This document shows, in pieces, positions 14,916 through 23,064 of a stretch of 23,750 bases of DNA (positions within the stretch are counted from its first letter, which is position 1; every line of letters starts with the position of its first letter). The stretch covers positions 1 through 23,750 of the forward strand of contig DAOUHB010000069.1 of assembly GCA_034428935.1 (NCBI GenBank). Reading direction: 5' to 3'. The position numbers and the translations under genes are program-made. The notes under the pieces were generated by a model that saw only the letters and a program-made list of their open reading frames with translations, was not told where the DNA came from and made no database searches. Source of the DNA: JAAYZQ01 sp034428935. GTDB taxonomy: Bacteria; Chloroflexota; Anaerolineae; JAAYZQ01.

Positions 14916-15848
14916 TTACCCCTCCGGCACCAGCGGCTCGGCTTCCTGGCCGGCGCTCTCCTCCACGGGGGGTACGAGCACGATCAGCGCCCCGGGCATG
15001 ACCGTGATCTCGATGGGGGTCTCGCCGCAGTCCTCTCCGTCGATGACCACGGGTTGGGGCGGATCGCTCTCGATGCGGATCTCCCGGCCCTGCCAGTATC
15101 GCAGGTTCGCCTGGTCGGGGGTGGCGGCCACGATGCTGGCCACCACCGAAGACAACGACGCCAGGTCCATGCTGCGCACGGCCAGAACGTCCAACAGGCC
15201 GTCGTCGATGGCGGTGTGGGGCGATATGGTCAGGTCATAGATGCCCAGGCGCCCGGCGTTGGCCACGACGCCGGTCACGGCCTCGTACTCTTCCTCCTGC
15301 CCGTCGAGCGACAGGCGGTAGCGGGCGGGCGCCGTTTCGCCCAGCGCCTGAAAGCCGGCGATGAGGTAGGCCAGCTTGCCAAAGCGGTCGCGCAGCTCCC
15401 GGGTCGTCAGGCCGATCTGGCGGGCGGTAAAGCCCAGCACCAGCCGCAGCAAGAAATAGTGATCGCCCACCTGCCCGGCGTCGATGTGGCGCTCCACGGC
15501 GTCGGGGCTGCAGGCCAGGCGGGCCGCGTCGGCCAGCACGGGAGGGATGCCCAGCTCCACGGCCAGGACGTCGCCCGTGCCGCCCGGCAGGATGGCCAGG
15601 GGCACCCGGCTGCCCACCAGCGCGTTGCCCACCTCCATCACCGTCCCGTCGCCCCCGCAGGCGGCCACGACGTCGGCCCCTCGTTCCAGGGCTTCGCGCG
15701 CCAGCCGTGTGCCATCGCCCGGCTCCTGGGTGATGGACACGTCCCAGCGGATACCCGCCTCGCCGAAAACCTGGTTAAGGGTGTGCAGGATCGGCTGCGG
15801 CTGGCCCGCGGCGGGATTGACAACCACCTCAACTCGTTTCGCCGACAC
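14916..15848 (-). CDS. Diacylglycerol/lipid kinase family protein (DagK/YegS-like)
   Basis: This 310-residue protein has the DAGK catalytic domain: VEVVVNPAAGQ at the N-terminus, then ADVVAACGGDGTVMEVGNAL with the GGDGT ATP motif, and AILPGGTGDVLAVEL. The C-terminal beta-sandwich includes ITVMPGALIVLVPP. It probably phosphorylates diacylglycerol or a related lipid at the membrane. The exact substrate is not evident. The GTG start at 15848 was chosen because GGAGG lies 6 bases upstream and the first NPAAG strand begins right after it. The open frame continues upstream only as a shadow of the phosphatase gene. It overlaps that gene by 20 bases. Confidence 0.88.
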   Translation of the reverse strand: MSAKRVEVVVNPAAGQPQPILHTLNQVFGEAGIRWDVSITQEPGDGTRLAREALERGADVVAACGGDGTVMEVGNALVGSRVPLAILPGGTGDVLAVELGIPPVLADAARLACSPDAVERHIDAGQVGDHYFLLRLVLGFTARQIGLTTRELRDRFGKLAYLIAGFQALGETAPARYRLSLDGQEEEYEAVTGVVANAGRLGIYDLTISPHTAIDDGLLDVLAVRSMDLASLSSVVASIVAATPDQANLRYWQGREIRIESDPPQPVVIDGEDCGETPIEITVMPGALIVLVPPVEESAGQEAEPLVPEG

Positions 15849-16317
15849 GTTCTTCCTCCAGCGTCTGCCTCTTGCGCCAGTACTTCTCGAAGCGGCGGAT
15901 TTGGCGCTGGATGTGCCAGGCACCGGGATGGGCCACCGGACGTTTTTCGACGATGAGGTCCATGGCCTCCTCTGCGGAATGGCCCATGCCGATGAGAATG
16001 GCCGCGGCCATGGCCACGCTGCGATGCCGTCCTGCCTGGCAGTAGACCAGCACCTGGTGACCCTGGCTGATGACGGGCAGGGCGGCGACGACGCCGCGGT
16101 AGAGGGTGGCAAGGGGAATGGGGAACAGGAAAAAGTCAAAGGTCCCCAGCCACAGAATGTCGATTTCAAGCTCGGCCAGCCTGCGCGGGGGTGGCTGGCT
16201 GGCGATCATGCCTACAATGAGACGAACATCCAGCTCGCGGATGGCTTCCACGTCCTCTTCTCTGAGGCGGGTGGAGATAAACAGATAGTCGGTGATCCGA
16301 GAGACGTTCAAGGCCAT
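15829..16317 (-). CDS. Dual-specificity/tyrosine phosphatase-like protein
   Basis: This 162-residue protein has the CX5R phosphatase signature: VYCQAGRHRSV with Cys93 and Arg99. Tyr replaces the usual His before Cys. The N-terminal part (ITDYLFISTRLREEDVEAIRELDVRLIVGM) matches the opening of dual-specificity phosphatases, and Asp61 in GTFDFF is a candidate general acid. The length fits a minimal DSP domain. Substrate unknown. The ATG at 16317 has TAGGAG about 12 bases upstream, which is distant, so initiation may be coupled to the RNase J gene ending 40 bases upstream. The 3' end overlaps the lipid kinase gene by 20 bases. Confidence 0.85.
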   Translation of the reverse strand: MALNVSRITDYLFISTRLREEDVEAIRELDVRLIVGMIASQPPPRRLAELEIDILWLGTFDFFLFPIPLATLYRGVVAALPVISQGHQVLVYCQAGRHRSVAMAAAILIGMGHSAEEAMDLIVEKRPVAHPGAWHIQRQIRRFEKYWRKRQTLEEERVGETS

Positions 16318-16357
16318 GCGATTCAGTTGCTCCTACAGGTTCAGGGCGATCTGCCCA

Positions 16358-18013
16358 CTAGACCTCCATGACGACCGGCAGGATCATGGGCCGGCGCTTG
16401 GTTCGCTCGTAAAGAAACTGGGCCAGCCGGTCCTTGATCTTGGCGCCGCTGCCTGCCGGCACGCCCCCATGTCCCAGGGCATCCAACACCTGTTTCTCGG
16501 CTTCGGCGATAAGGCCCTCGGCTTCGCGGAGGTAGACAAAGCCCCGGGTGATGATGTGTGGCCCTTCCAACACGGCGCCCGAGTCGGCGTCGAGGGCCAC
16601 CACTACGACGACAAAGCCGTCCTGCGAGAGCAGGTGCCTGTCGCGCAGGACCACGTTGCCCACGTCGCCCACGCCCAGGCCGTCCACCAGGACGTGCCCT
16701 TCCGTCACCTGCCCGTTGACGCGGGCCCAATCGGCGGCGAACTCGAGCACCTGCCCGCTTTCGATGACAAAGATGTTCTCCGCCGGGATGCCAATCTCCT
16801 GGGCCATGCGCGCGTGGTGCACCAGGTGGCGAAACTCGCCGTGGATGGGCACGAAAAACCGCGGCCGGATGAGGTTGAGCATCAGCTTGTGTTCCTCGCG
16901 ACTGGCGTGGCCCGAGACGTGCACCTGCATTCGTTCCTGGTGATACACGTCGGCGCCGGCGCGGAACAGGTTGTTGATGGTGCGGTTCACCAGCTCTTCG
17001 TTGCCGGGGATGGGAGTGGCCGAGACGATGACCGTGTCGCCCTGCTGGATGTTGACCTGGCGATGCTCGCCGACGGACATGCGCACCAGCGCCGAGGTCG
17101 GCTCGCCCTGGCTGCCGGTGCAGGCGATGGCCACCTGGTTGGGCGGCAGGGTGCTCATCTGCTGCGGCGAGAGCAGATCGTCGGGTGAGGCGTCCAGGTA
17201 GCCCAGCTCGTAGGCCTTCTTGGCATAGTTCAGCATGGAGCGGCCCACCAGGCCCACCTGCCGGTTATAGTGCCGCGCCGTGTCCACAACCTGCTGGATG
17301 CGCGAGATGTTGGAGGCGAACGTGGCGACAATGATGCGCCCCTCGGCCCTGGCAAAGATCCGATGAAAGTTCTCGGCCACCACTTCCTCGGAGGGCGTCT
17401 GGCCGTTGGTCTCGGCATTGGTCGAGTCGGAGAGCAGGACGTGCACGCCGCGCCCTCCCAGCTCGGCCAGCTTGGCAAAATCGGTCAGGCGGCCGTCCAC
17501 GGGGGTCTGGTCGAACTTGAAATCGCCGGTATAGACCACCAGCCCCACGGGAGTGGTGATGCCCAGCCCCACGCTGTCGGGAATGGAATGGCTGACCCGA
17601 AAGAACTCGACGCCAAAGGGGCCCAGGTCCAGGCGGAACTGGCGGTCGTCGGGGAGGATGGTATGCAGGTCGGCGACGTCGAGCAGATGATGTTCCTTGA
17701 GCCTGACCTCGATGAGGCCCCTGGTCAGTTGCGTGGCATGGATGGGCGCCCGCACCTTTTCCACGAGATACGGCAACGCCCCGATGTGATCCTCGTGCCC
17801 GTGGGTCAGGATGATGCCCTGCACCTGTTCTTTGCGCTCGAACACGTATTCCATGTCGGGAATGACGATGTCGATGCCCAGCATGTCGCTCTCGGGGAAC
17901 ATGAGCCCACAATCGACGACGAGGAGCTTCTCGTCGTACTCAAAGACGGTCATGTTCTTGCCGATCTGGCCAATGCCGCCCAGGGGAATGATTTTAAGAA
18001 TGTCCTCGGTCAA
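16358..18013 (-). CDS. rnj: Ribonuclease J
   Basis: This 551-residue metallo-beta-lactamase/beta-CASP RNase has the typical length. The zinc motif is HGHEDH at residues 71-76, followed by the VSHSIPDS histidine, VVYTGDFKFDQTP, LLSDSTNAE and IACTGSQGEP motifs of the beta-CASP region. The short C-terminal domain of the family ends the protein. It acts in mRNA decay and RNA maturation with 5' exonuclease and endonuclease activity (family knowledge). The start is TTG 18013, with AAGGAG 5 bases upstream; no ATG or GTG fits. The 18014-18128 gap upstream holds a hairpin but no convincing promoter, so transcription may come from the glycosylase gene. Confidence 0.96.
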   Translation of the reverse strand: MTEDILKIIPLGGIGQIGKNMTVFEYDEKLLVVDCGLMFPESDMLGIDIVIPDMEYVFERKEQVQGIILTHGHEDHIGALPYLVEKVRAPIHATQLTRGLIEVRLKEHHLLDVADLHTILPDDRQFRLDLGPFGVEFFRVSHSIPDSVGLGITTPVGLVVYTGDFKFDQTPVDGRLTDFAKLAELGGRGVHVLLSDSTNAETNGQTPSEEVVAENFHRIFARAEGRIIVATFASNISRIQQVVDTARHYNRQVGLVGRSMLNYAKKAYELGYLDASPDDLLSPQQMSTLPPNQVAIACTGSQGEPTSALVRMSVGEHRQVNIQQGDTVIVSATPIPGNEELVNRTINNLFRAGADVYHQERMQVHVSGHASREEHKLMLNLIRPRFFVPIHGEFRHLVHHARMAQEIGIPAENIFVIESGQVLEFAADWARVNGQVTEGHVLVDGLGVGDVGNVVLRDRHLLSQDGFVVVVVALDADSGAVLEGPHIITRGFVYLREAEGLIAEAEKQVLDALGHGGVPAGSGAKIKDRLAQFLYERTKRRPMILPVVMEV

Positions 18014-18087
18014 ACTTGCTCCTTGTATACACGCACTGCGCCAGAGCGCGGCAACGTCGCCCTCGCGCAGCGTGAATTTTGATGGGC

Positions 18088-18109
18088 CGGCGACGGTACA
18101 TCGTCGCCG
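18088..18109. repeat. Hairpin between the uracil-DNA glycosylase and RNase J genes
   Basis: CGGCGACG-GTACAT-CGTCGCCG is a perfect 8-bp stem with a 6-base loop. No T-run follows in the direction of transcription. It could attenuate or process the transcript before RNase J. Confidence 0.5.
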
Positions 18110-18128
18110 CTCGGTCGGTCCGGCAGGG

Positions 18129-18734
18129 TCAGAACAGGCTCAACTGCTCCGCCCGGGGAGCCTCGGGCAGGCTCTCCTGGCCCTCGTCTACCGTGGCCAG
18201 CAGCTCGGGAATCCTGGCCACGTCCTGCTCCAGCAGCGATCGCCAGCGGGGCTGGTGGAGTGCGGCCGCGGGGTGGAACATGGGATAGTAGATGACGTTG
18301 CCCACCTTCCGGGCCTGGCCGTGGATGCGCGAGATAGAAGCGCCGGGAAAATAGCGCGCCATCGAGAACCGGCCCAGGGTTACGATCATGCGCGGACGCA
18401 CCAGCTCGATCTGGCGGTCCAGATACGGCCGGCAGGCCTCGACCTCGTCGGGCTGCGGGTCGCGGTTGCCGGGCGGCCGGCACTTGACCACGTTGCAGAT
18501 GTAGACCTGCTCGCGCTTGAGGTTAATGCTCGCCAGGAGCTCTTCCAGGTACTGGCCGGCGGCCCCGACGAAAGGACGTCCCTGGCGGTCTTCGTGAAAG
18601 CCGGGGCCCTCGCCGATGAACAGGATCTCGGCGTCTTCGGGGCCCTCACCCGGGACGGCATTGGTTCGCCCCTGGCTCAAAATACACTTCTCGCAGCGCT
18701 GGATCTCCTGGTACAGGGTCTGGAGCTCGCTCAA
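18129..18734 (-). CDS. Family 4 uracil-DNA glycosylase (Fe-S)
   Basis: This 201-residue protein removes uracil from DNA. It has the family 4 signature: CEKC at residues 14-17, GEGPGFHEDRQGRPFVGAAG (motif with the water-activating Glu at about 41-60), a NVVKCRPPGNRDP segment and a further Cys in EVEACRPYL. Together these are four cysteines for a 4Fe-4S cluster. The second active-site motif is MFHPAAALHQP. TTG 18734 was chosen because AGGAG lies 7 bases upstream and the first helix starts there. A GTG at 18773 would add 13 unremarkable residues and has only a weak AAGGGG site. The zinc-ribbon gene ends 42 bases upstream. Confidence 0.93.
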   Translation of the reverse strand: MSELQTLYQEIQRCEKCILSQGRTNAVPGEGPEDAEILFIGEGPGFHEDRQGRPFVGAAGQYLEELLASINLKREQVYICNVVKCRPPGNRDPQPDEVEACRPYLDRQIELVRPRMIVTLGRFSMARYFPGASISRIHGQARKVGNVIYYPMFHPAAALHQPRWRSLLEQDVARIPELLATVDEGQESLPEAPRAEQLSLF

Positions 18735-18776
18735 GCTCCCGCTCCTTTCCTTACTTGTCGGCCGTGGGGCCACGGC

Positions 18777-19406
18777 CTAGGCCCCTTGCCTGGTGCCGCA
18801 CTCCGGGCAAAACTTGGCTCCCTTGCTGATCTCGGAACCGCACTCGACGCAGAACTGCACGGCCGCCAGCTTGGCGCCGCACTCCGGGCAGAACTTGGCG
18901 CCGGGCACCAGGTTCGCGCCGCACTCGGGACAACCGCCGCGCACCTTTTCTTTGAACCGCTCCTTGGTAACGTACTGGACCTCGCGCGCTACCTCCTGGC
19001 CCTGCTCGACCTCGGCTTCTACCTGGGCGGCCGCGAACTCGGCTTCCACGTCGGGCGCGCACTCGTAACACAAGCCCCGTTCCTCGTTCCAGCAGGCATC
19101 GTCCACCCACTGGCTGCACCGCCGGCACTGCTTGAAGTATGGCATGGCCTCTTCCACGGCCGCCTCGAAGGCCTTGTCGTGAGCCCGCTCCCAGGCCGCC
19201 GAATGCATGCGCTCTCCCGCGTCGGCCACACTGCCCATCAAGCCGCCCAACAGTCCGCCAGCCACGTCCAACACCTCGGTGACAAGGCCGGTGGCCGAAG
19301 CCTGGAACCTGGTCCGGTAGCCACTGCCACAACGGTCGCAGTAGAACTCGAACTGAAAGCCCCGCTCGGTGCTCCGGTCGTCATAGTTGCTCACGAACTT
19401 GATCAT
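18777..19406 (-). CDS. Multi zinc-ribbon protein, function unknown
   Basis: The protein has 209 residues. An N-terminal CDRC pair, a central CRRC and CYEC, and a C-terminal double zinc ribbon (CPECGANLVPGAKFCPECG, then CVECGSEISKGAKFCPECG) give at least seven CxxC knuckles. Between them is a glycine/alanine helix (LLGGLMGSVADAG) and a charged, coiled-coil-like Glu/Ala stretch. The start is an ATG with GGAGG close before it. It has its own promoter (19439-19467) and heads the minus-strand unit ending in the lipid kinase. Zinc ribbons of this kind bind proteins or nucleic acids. No specific role can be assigned. Confidence 0.82.
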   Translation of the reverse strand: MIKFVSNYDDRSTERGFQFEFYCDRCGSGYRTRFQASATGLVTEVLDVAGGLLGGLMGSVADAGERMHSAAWERAHDKAFEAAVEEAMPYFKQCRRCSQWVDDACWNEERGLCYECAPDVEAEFAAAQVEAEVEQGQEVAREVQYVTKERFKEKVRGGCPECGANLVPGAKFCPECGAKLAAVQFCVECGSEISKGAKFCPECGTRQGA

Positions 19407-19438
19407 CTTCCTCCGCTCCTGTGCGTGGGACTGGGTTC

Positions 19439-19467
19439 ATTGTACCGCATCTGGCAGGTTTTGTCTA
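19439..19467 (-). promoter_or_regulatory. Promoter for the zinc-ribbon/udg/rnj unit (minus strand)
   Basis: On the minus strand TAGACA (19467-19462), a 17-base spacer and TACAAT (19444-19439). The -35 box overlaps the stop codon of rimI. The predicted start is near 19432, about 26 bases before the ATG. Confidence 0.65.
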
Positions 19468-20094
19468 GCGGCGGGGATCGAGGGTAGCGCCGGGTGGCCG
19501 GGCAGCGGCGGCGCCTTCCGCCCTCAGGCGGGAGTGAAGCCGCACCCGGCGCCGCTCCACGTTCTCCCAGAAGCCTGGCTGGTCAAAGGCGGGCGTGACC
19601 ATGATGTAGGCGTCCTCGTCGTTGTCGGCATAGTAGTGGCGCCGCCGGGAGACAACCTCGAAACCGACGTGACGATAGAGCGCCTGCGCTCCCTCGTTGG
19701 AAACTCGCACTTCGAGGCTGGAACGCTGCATGCCGCGTGACCTGGCCCGCTCCAGCAGGGAGAGGATCAGCATCTCGCCCAGCCCGCGGCCTCGCCAGTC
19801 GGGGTGAACGGCGATGGTCGCGATGTGCCCTTCGTCCACCAGGAGCCACATGCCGGCATAACCGAGCACCGGCCGCCGCGCCTGGGGATTGTGGGGCCAC
19901 AGCCAGCGACGCAGCCCGCTGCTGCCGGGCGCCTGCCTGACGACCACCATGACGCTGTTCTCGTTCTCGGTCAGCTCGAAGCGGTAGGCCCGCGCCGACC
20001 AGGGAGCGGTGAAGGATAGCCGCTCGATCTCCATGACCTGGTCAACGTCGCCCAGGGTCATGGGCTCCAGGACGAAGGGCAAACGCTCAAGCAT
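19465..20094 (-). CDS. rimI: Ribosomal-protein-alanine N-acetyltransferase RimI-like
   Basis: The protein has 209 residues. The GNAT domain shows MTLGDVDQVMEIERLSFTAPW at the start, HIATIAVHPDWRGRGLGEMLI (acetyl-CoA loop), LEVRVSNEGAQALYRHVGFE and a YYADNDEDAYIM ending, as in RimI, which acetylates the N-terminus of ribosomal protein bS18. It is longer than the E. coli protein (148 residues). There is a basic insert between two strands (SSGLRRWLWPHNPQARRP) and a C-terminal tail of about 45 residues rich in Arg and Ala. The ATG overlaps the tsaB stop by 8 bases, and the tsaE-tsaB-rimI order is common in bacteria. A different acetyl target is possible. Confidence 0.88.
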   Translation of the reverse strand: MLERLPFVLEPMTLGDVDQVMEIERLSFTAPWSARAYRFELTENENSVMVVVRQAPGSSGLRRWLWPHNPQARRPVLGYAGMWLLVDEGHIATIAVHPDWRGRGLGEMLILSLLERARSRGMQRSSLEVRVSNEGAQALYRHVGFEVVSRRRHYYADNDEDAYIMVTPAFDQPGFWENVERRRVRLHSRLRAEGAAAARPPGATLDPRR

Positions 20095-20761
20095 CGATCT
20101 GCGGCTGTGGCAAATAGATGGGGGCCAGGGTTTCGGCGTCGTCGGCATCGTCGCGCGCCAGGCGCTGCCAGCCCAGCTCGGCCAGGTAGCCGGCCCGGCG
20201 GGCCGTGGCGGCCGGCGAGACCACCAGCGCGGCGTCGCCCAGGTGCCGGCGGATGGCCCCGGCCTCGCGGTCGTCGATCTCGCCACAGAAGAGCGCCGGC
20301 TCCAGAACCTGTTCCAGGAGCTCGTCCCAGGTGGTGAGCTGCATGGGCCCCCGCCGGCGCCACCGGCCCCGGTAGCGGGCATAGTTGCCGGCGCAGATCC
20401 GGCCGCGGCCGGCTCGCAGCACGGCCCAGATGGGCAGGCTCTGGGGCTTGTGCGGCTCGGCGACAATGTCCAGGCTGGGGATGCCCACCAGGGGCAGGTG
20501 GCGGGCCAATGCCAGGCCCTTGGCCAGGCTCAGCCCGATGCGCAGCCCGGTAAAAGAGCCGGGGCCCAGGCTGACCACGAGGCCCGTGAGGTCCCCGGGG
20601 TCCAGCCCCTGCAGCGCCAGCATCCGCACCAGGCGCGGCATCAGCTCGACCGTGTGATTGTTGGCCGAATGCCACAGCTCTTCGCCCAGGACCCATCCCT
20701 GGGCCTCGTCGTAGAGGGCCAGCCCCGCCATGCGGGTCGCGGTATCGATGGCTAACAACAT
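20087..20761 (-). CDS. tsaB: tRNA threonylcarbamoyladenosine biosynthesis protein TsaB
   Basis: This 224-residue protein belongs to the ASKHA-fold partner of TsaD in t6A synthesis at position 37 of ANN-decoding tRNAs. The first strand LLAIDTATRMAGLALYD and the GPGSFTGLRIGLSLAKGLA motif are diagnostic, and NNHTVELMPRLV fits the helix that follows the first beta hairpin. The length is typical. It starts at ATG 20761, 36 bases after the tsaE stop. tsaD and tsaC are not in the window. Confidence 0.94.
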   Translation of the reverse strand: MLLAIDTATRMAGLALYDEAQGWVLGEELWHSANNHTVELMPRLVRMLALQGLDPGDLTGLVVSLGPGSFTGLRIGLSLAKGLALARHLPLVGIPSLDIVAEPHKPQSLPIWAVLRAGRGRICAGNYARYRGRWRRRGPMQLTTWDELLEQVLEPALFCGEIDDREAGAIRRHLGDAALVVSPAATARRAGYLAELGWQRLARDDADDAETLAPIYLPQPQIDA

Positions 20762-20797
20762 TGCATGACTACCTGGTGTCCTTCCATGCCAGACGAC

Positions 20798-21301
20798 TCA
20801 GACGGCAAAGGCGCTGTGGCGAAAGTCGTGCAACAACGTCCGGTAGCGGTCGCCGCTGGCGTGCAGGAGGATGCCACGCTTGCTCTCGCCCAGGTGCCGG
20901 AACCTCAGCCACAGGCGCTCGGGCGGCAGCAGCGACTCCACGCGTTCCGCCCACTCGATGATGCACACGCCGTCGCCCCCCAGGTAGTCGTCCAGGCCAA
21001 AGGCCAGGGCCTCCTGCGGGGCGTCCTCCAGGCGGTAGACGTCGACGTGATACAGGGGCGGCGCCGGGGGAGGCGGGCGATACTCGGCCACGAGGGTAAA
21101 GGTCGGGCTCGTGATGGGCTCGGCGACCCCCATGCCCTGTCCGACGCCCTGCACCAGCACCGTCTTGCCCGTGCCCAGGTCACCTTCGAGGCCCACCACG
21201 TCGCCGGGGCGCAGCAGCATGCCCAGGCGCGCGCCAAACCTTCTCGTCTGTGCAGCACTATGGCTGATGATGTCGAGTGTATCTTGGTCCAAAACCGGCA
21301 T
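20798..21301 (-). CDS. tsaE: tRNA threonylcarbamoyladenosine biosynthesis ATPase TsaE
   Basis: The protein has 167 residues. Walker A is GDLGTGKT at about residues 40-47, followed by SPTFTLVAEY (switch region), YHVDVYRL and CIIEWAERV, all typical of the TsaE ATPase that cycles the TsaB-TsaD complex. The ATG at 21301 was chosen because the -10 box of its promoter occupies 21322-21327. The longer in-frame TTG at 21322 would lie upstream of the transcript start. An AGGG element lies 8 bases before the ATG. It is the first gene of the tsaE-tsaB-rimI operon. Confidence 0.94.
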   Translation of the reverse strand: MPVLDQDTLDIISHSAAQTRRFGARLGMLLRPGDVVGLEGDLGTGKTVLVQGVGQGMGVAEPITSPTFTLVAEYRPPPPAPPLYHVDVYRLEDAPQEALAFGLDDYLGGDGVCIIEWAERVESLLPPERLWLRFRHLGESKRGILLHASGDRYRTLLHDFRHSAFAV

Positions 21302-21321
21302 ATTCTGCACCCTGAGGGGCA

Positions 21322-21350
21322 ATTATACACCGAGTACGCACAAACGACAA
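21322..21350 (-). promoter_or_regulatory. Promoter for tsaE-tsaB-rimI (minus strand)
   Basis: On the minus strand TTGTCG (21350-21345), a 17-base spacer and a perfect TATAAT (21327-21322). The predicted start near 21315 gives a leader of about 14 bases. Confidence 0.75.
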
Positions 21351-21354
21351 GCAC

Positions 21355-21383
21355 TTGACCGGAACTGGACTTGGTGGTATGAT
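21355..21383 (+). promoter_or_regulatory. Promoter for the phosphoesterase gene
   Basis: TTGACC (21355-21360), a 17-base spacer and TATGAT (21378-21383) with an extended TGG before it. The -35 box is only 4 bases from the -35 box of the divergent tsaE promoter. Confidence 0.75.
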
Positions 21384-21411
21384 GTGGCGCAGTCTAGAAG
21401 AAGGACATCGA

Positions 21412-22143
21412 ATGCGCTACCTGGTTCTTTCCGATATTCACAGCAACCTCGAAGCCTTCCAAGCTGTGTTGGACGACGCCGGTCCTGTAGACGAGATATG
21501 GTGCCTGGGTGACGTGGTGGGCTACGGACCCGACCCCAACGCCTGTGTCGACCTGCTTCGCTCACAGCGGCACATCTGCATTGCCGGAAACCACGACTGG
21601 GCTACCCTCGGCAAGCTGGACCTGAGAGACTTTAACCCCGATGCCCGCGAGGCAAACCTCTGGAATCGCAAGCAGTTGACCTCCGAACACCTCGCCTACC
21701 TGGACGCCCTGCCCGAGACGCTGGTGCGCGGAGACTTTACCCTCGCCCACGGCAGTCCCCGGCACCCCATCTGGGAGTATATCATCTATTCGTCCACGGC
21801 CGAGGTCAACTTTCAGCACTTTGAGACGCCCTACTGCTTTTCCGGCCACACCCACACGCCCGTCATCTTTCGTCTGCAGGCCAACAGCGAGGCCGTGGCC
21901 GACGCCCTGCCGCCTGTCCTGAACGAGGCCATCGCCCTGGGCAGCGAGCGGCTCATCATCAACCCCGGGAGCGTCGGCCAGCCCCGCGACGGAGACCCCC
22001 GGGCGAGCTATGTCCTGCTGGACGACGAGGCCATGACCCTGGAGCACCGCCGCGTCGCCTATCCCCTGGAAACCACCCAGGCCAAGATGTTGGAGCACGG
22101 CCTTCCCCTGCGCCTCGTCCTGCGGCTGGGCTACGGCTGGTAA
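21412..22143 (+). CDS. Calcineurin-like metallophosphoesterase
   Basis: The protein has 243 residues. The dimetal site is clear: SDIHSN (Asp8, His10), LGDVVGYGPDP (Asp34), AGNHDWA (Asn60-His61-Asp62), LAHGSP and the final GHTHTPV. The overall layout resembles YfcE/MJ0936-like phosphodiesterases. Substrate unknown. ATG 21412 follows AAGGA by about 7 bases and sits about 22 bases after the predicted transcript start. The longer in-frame TTG at 21355 lies in the -35 box and is excluded. The methyltransferase starts 15-24 bases downstream. Confidence 0.92.
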   Translation: MRYLVLSDIHSNLEAFQAVLDDAGPVDEIWCLGDVVGYGPDPNACVDLLRSQRHICIAGNHDWATLGKLDLRDFNPDAREANLWNRKQLTSEHLAYLDALPETLVRGDFTLAHGSPRHPIWEYIIYSSTAEVNFQHFETPYCFSGHTHTPVIFRLQANSEAVADALPPVLNEAIALGSERLIINPGSVGQPRDGDPRASYVLLDDEAMTLEHRRVAYPLETTQAKMLEHGLPLRLVLRLGYGW

Positions 22144-22158
22144 CCGCCGGCCCTCTCC

Positions 22159-22911
22159 TTGCGCACCGTGGCAGAGGACAAGGCCATCAAGCTGGGCCAC
22201 CCCAGCTACGTCTGGCGCTTTGGCCAGGAGCGCCGCCTGGAGCTGATTGACCGCCACGCCCCCCTGGAGGGTCGCACCATCCTCGACGCCGGCTGCGGCA
22301 TTGGCACCTACGTGCGCGCCTTTCGGCGGTTCAGCCCCCACGTCCACGGCGTCGACCTGGACGCGGAAAAGGCGGTCGAGGCGGCCCGCGAGCTGCCCCA
22401 CATTGCCCAGGCCTCGGCCGAGGAGCTGCCCTACCCCGAGGACGCCTTTGACGTCGTCCTGTCTCACGAGGTCATCGAGCACGTGGGCGACGACCGGCAA
22501 GCCATCGCCGACGCCGTGCGGGTGTTGCGCAGCCCCGGCGCGGGGGCCACGGGCGGGCGGTTGGTCATCTTTGCGCCCAACCGCCTCTACCCCTTCGAGA
22601 CCCACGGCGTCTACTGGCGCGGGCGCTACCACTTTGGCAACGTGCCCCTGGTCAACTATCTGCCCGATCGCTGGCGCAATCGCTTCTGCCCCCACGTGCG
22701 GGTCTACACCCGGCGCGACCTTCGCCGGCTGCTGGCCGGCCTCCCCGTCAGGATCGTCGTCCACACCCAGGTCTTTCCCGGTTACGACAAGATCGTGCGC
22801 CGGCACCGGCGTCTGGGCGCCCTGCTGCGGCGCGTCACCTATTTCCTGGAGAGCACGCCCCTGCGCGCCCTGGGCCTGTCGCACCTGTTGGTCGTCGAGA
22901 AGACGGGCTGA
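22159..22911 (+). CDS. Class I SAM-dependent methyltransferase
   Basis: The protein has up to 250 residues. The SAM-binding loop is ILDAGCGIGTYVRAF, followed by VHGVDLDAEKAVEAA (motif with the acidic ribose contact), ASAEELPYPEDAFDVVLSHEVIEHV (motifs II and III of the UbiE/Methyltransf_11 type) and RLVIFAPN. A basic, tyrosine-rich C-terminal region follows. The substrate is unknown. Start choice is uncertain: TTG 22159 and GTG 22168 are in frame and neither has a good ribosome site, so translation may be coupled to the upstream gene. Confidence 0.85.
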   Translation: MRTVAEDKAIKLGHPSYVWRFGQERRLELIDRHAPLEGRTILDAGCGIGTYVRAFRRFSPHVHGVDLDAEKAVEAARELPHIAQASAEELPYPEDAFDVVLSHEVIEHVGDDRQAIADAVRVLRSPGAGATGGRLVIFAPNRLYPFETHGVYWRGRYHFGNVPLVNYLPDRWRNRFCPHVRVYTRRDLRRLLAGLPVRIVVHTQVFPGYDKIVRRHRRLGALLRRVTYFLESTPLRALGLSHLLVVEKTG

Positions 22912-22917
22912 GGGGCC

Positions 22918-23064
22918 TGACCATAAGGTTACGGATTGCATTATCTCTTGACTGCCTTTGGAATGGCCGGGCACCAGCTCGGCGGGTTGCGCGTAGAGAG
23001 AAACGCCGAGCCGACGCTCGACGATCCCAGGCAACAGGACCGACTTGCCGTGACCATAACGTAC
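22918..23064. repeat. Short direct repeat bracketing a gene-free segment
   Basis: TGACCATAAGGTTAC (22918-22932) and TGACCATAACGTAC (23051-23064) share nine identical leading bases. Between them is an 8-bp inverted repeat, GCTCGGCG (22977-22984) and CGCCGAGC (23004-23011). No terminal inverted repeats or transposase are visible. The 22912-23071 stretch holds no gene I can support. Confidence 0.4.

Noticed and set aside
18018..18030. TATACA on the minus strand just before the RNase J start as a -10 box
   Set aside because: It would place the transcript start after the Shine-Dalgarno, and the nearest -35-like TTGCCG is 19 bases away.
22918..23064. Miniature transposable element with a 9-base target duplication
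   Set aside because: No terminal inverted repeats can be found inside the direct repeats, so only the repeat itself is reported.
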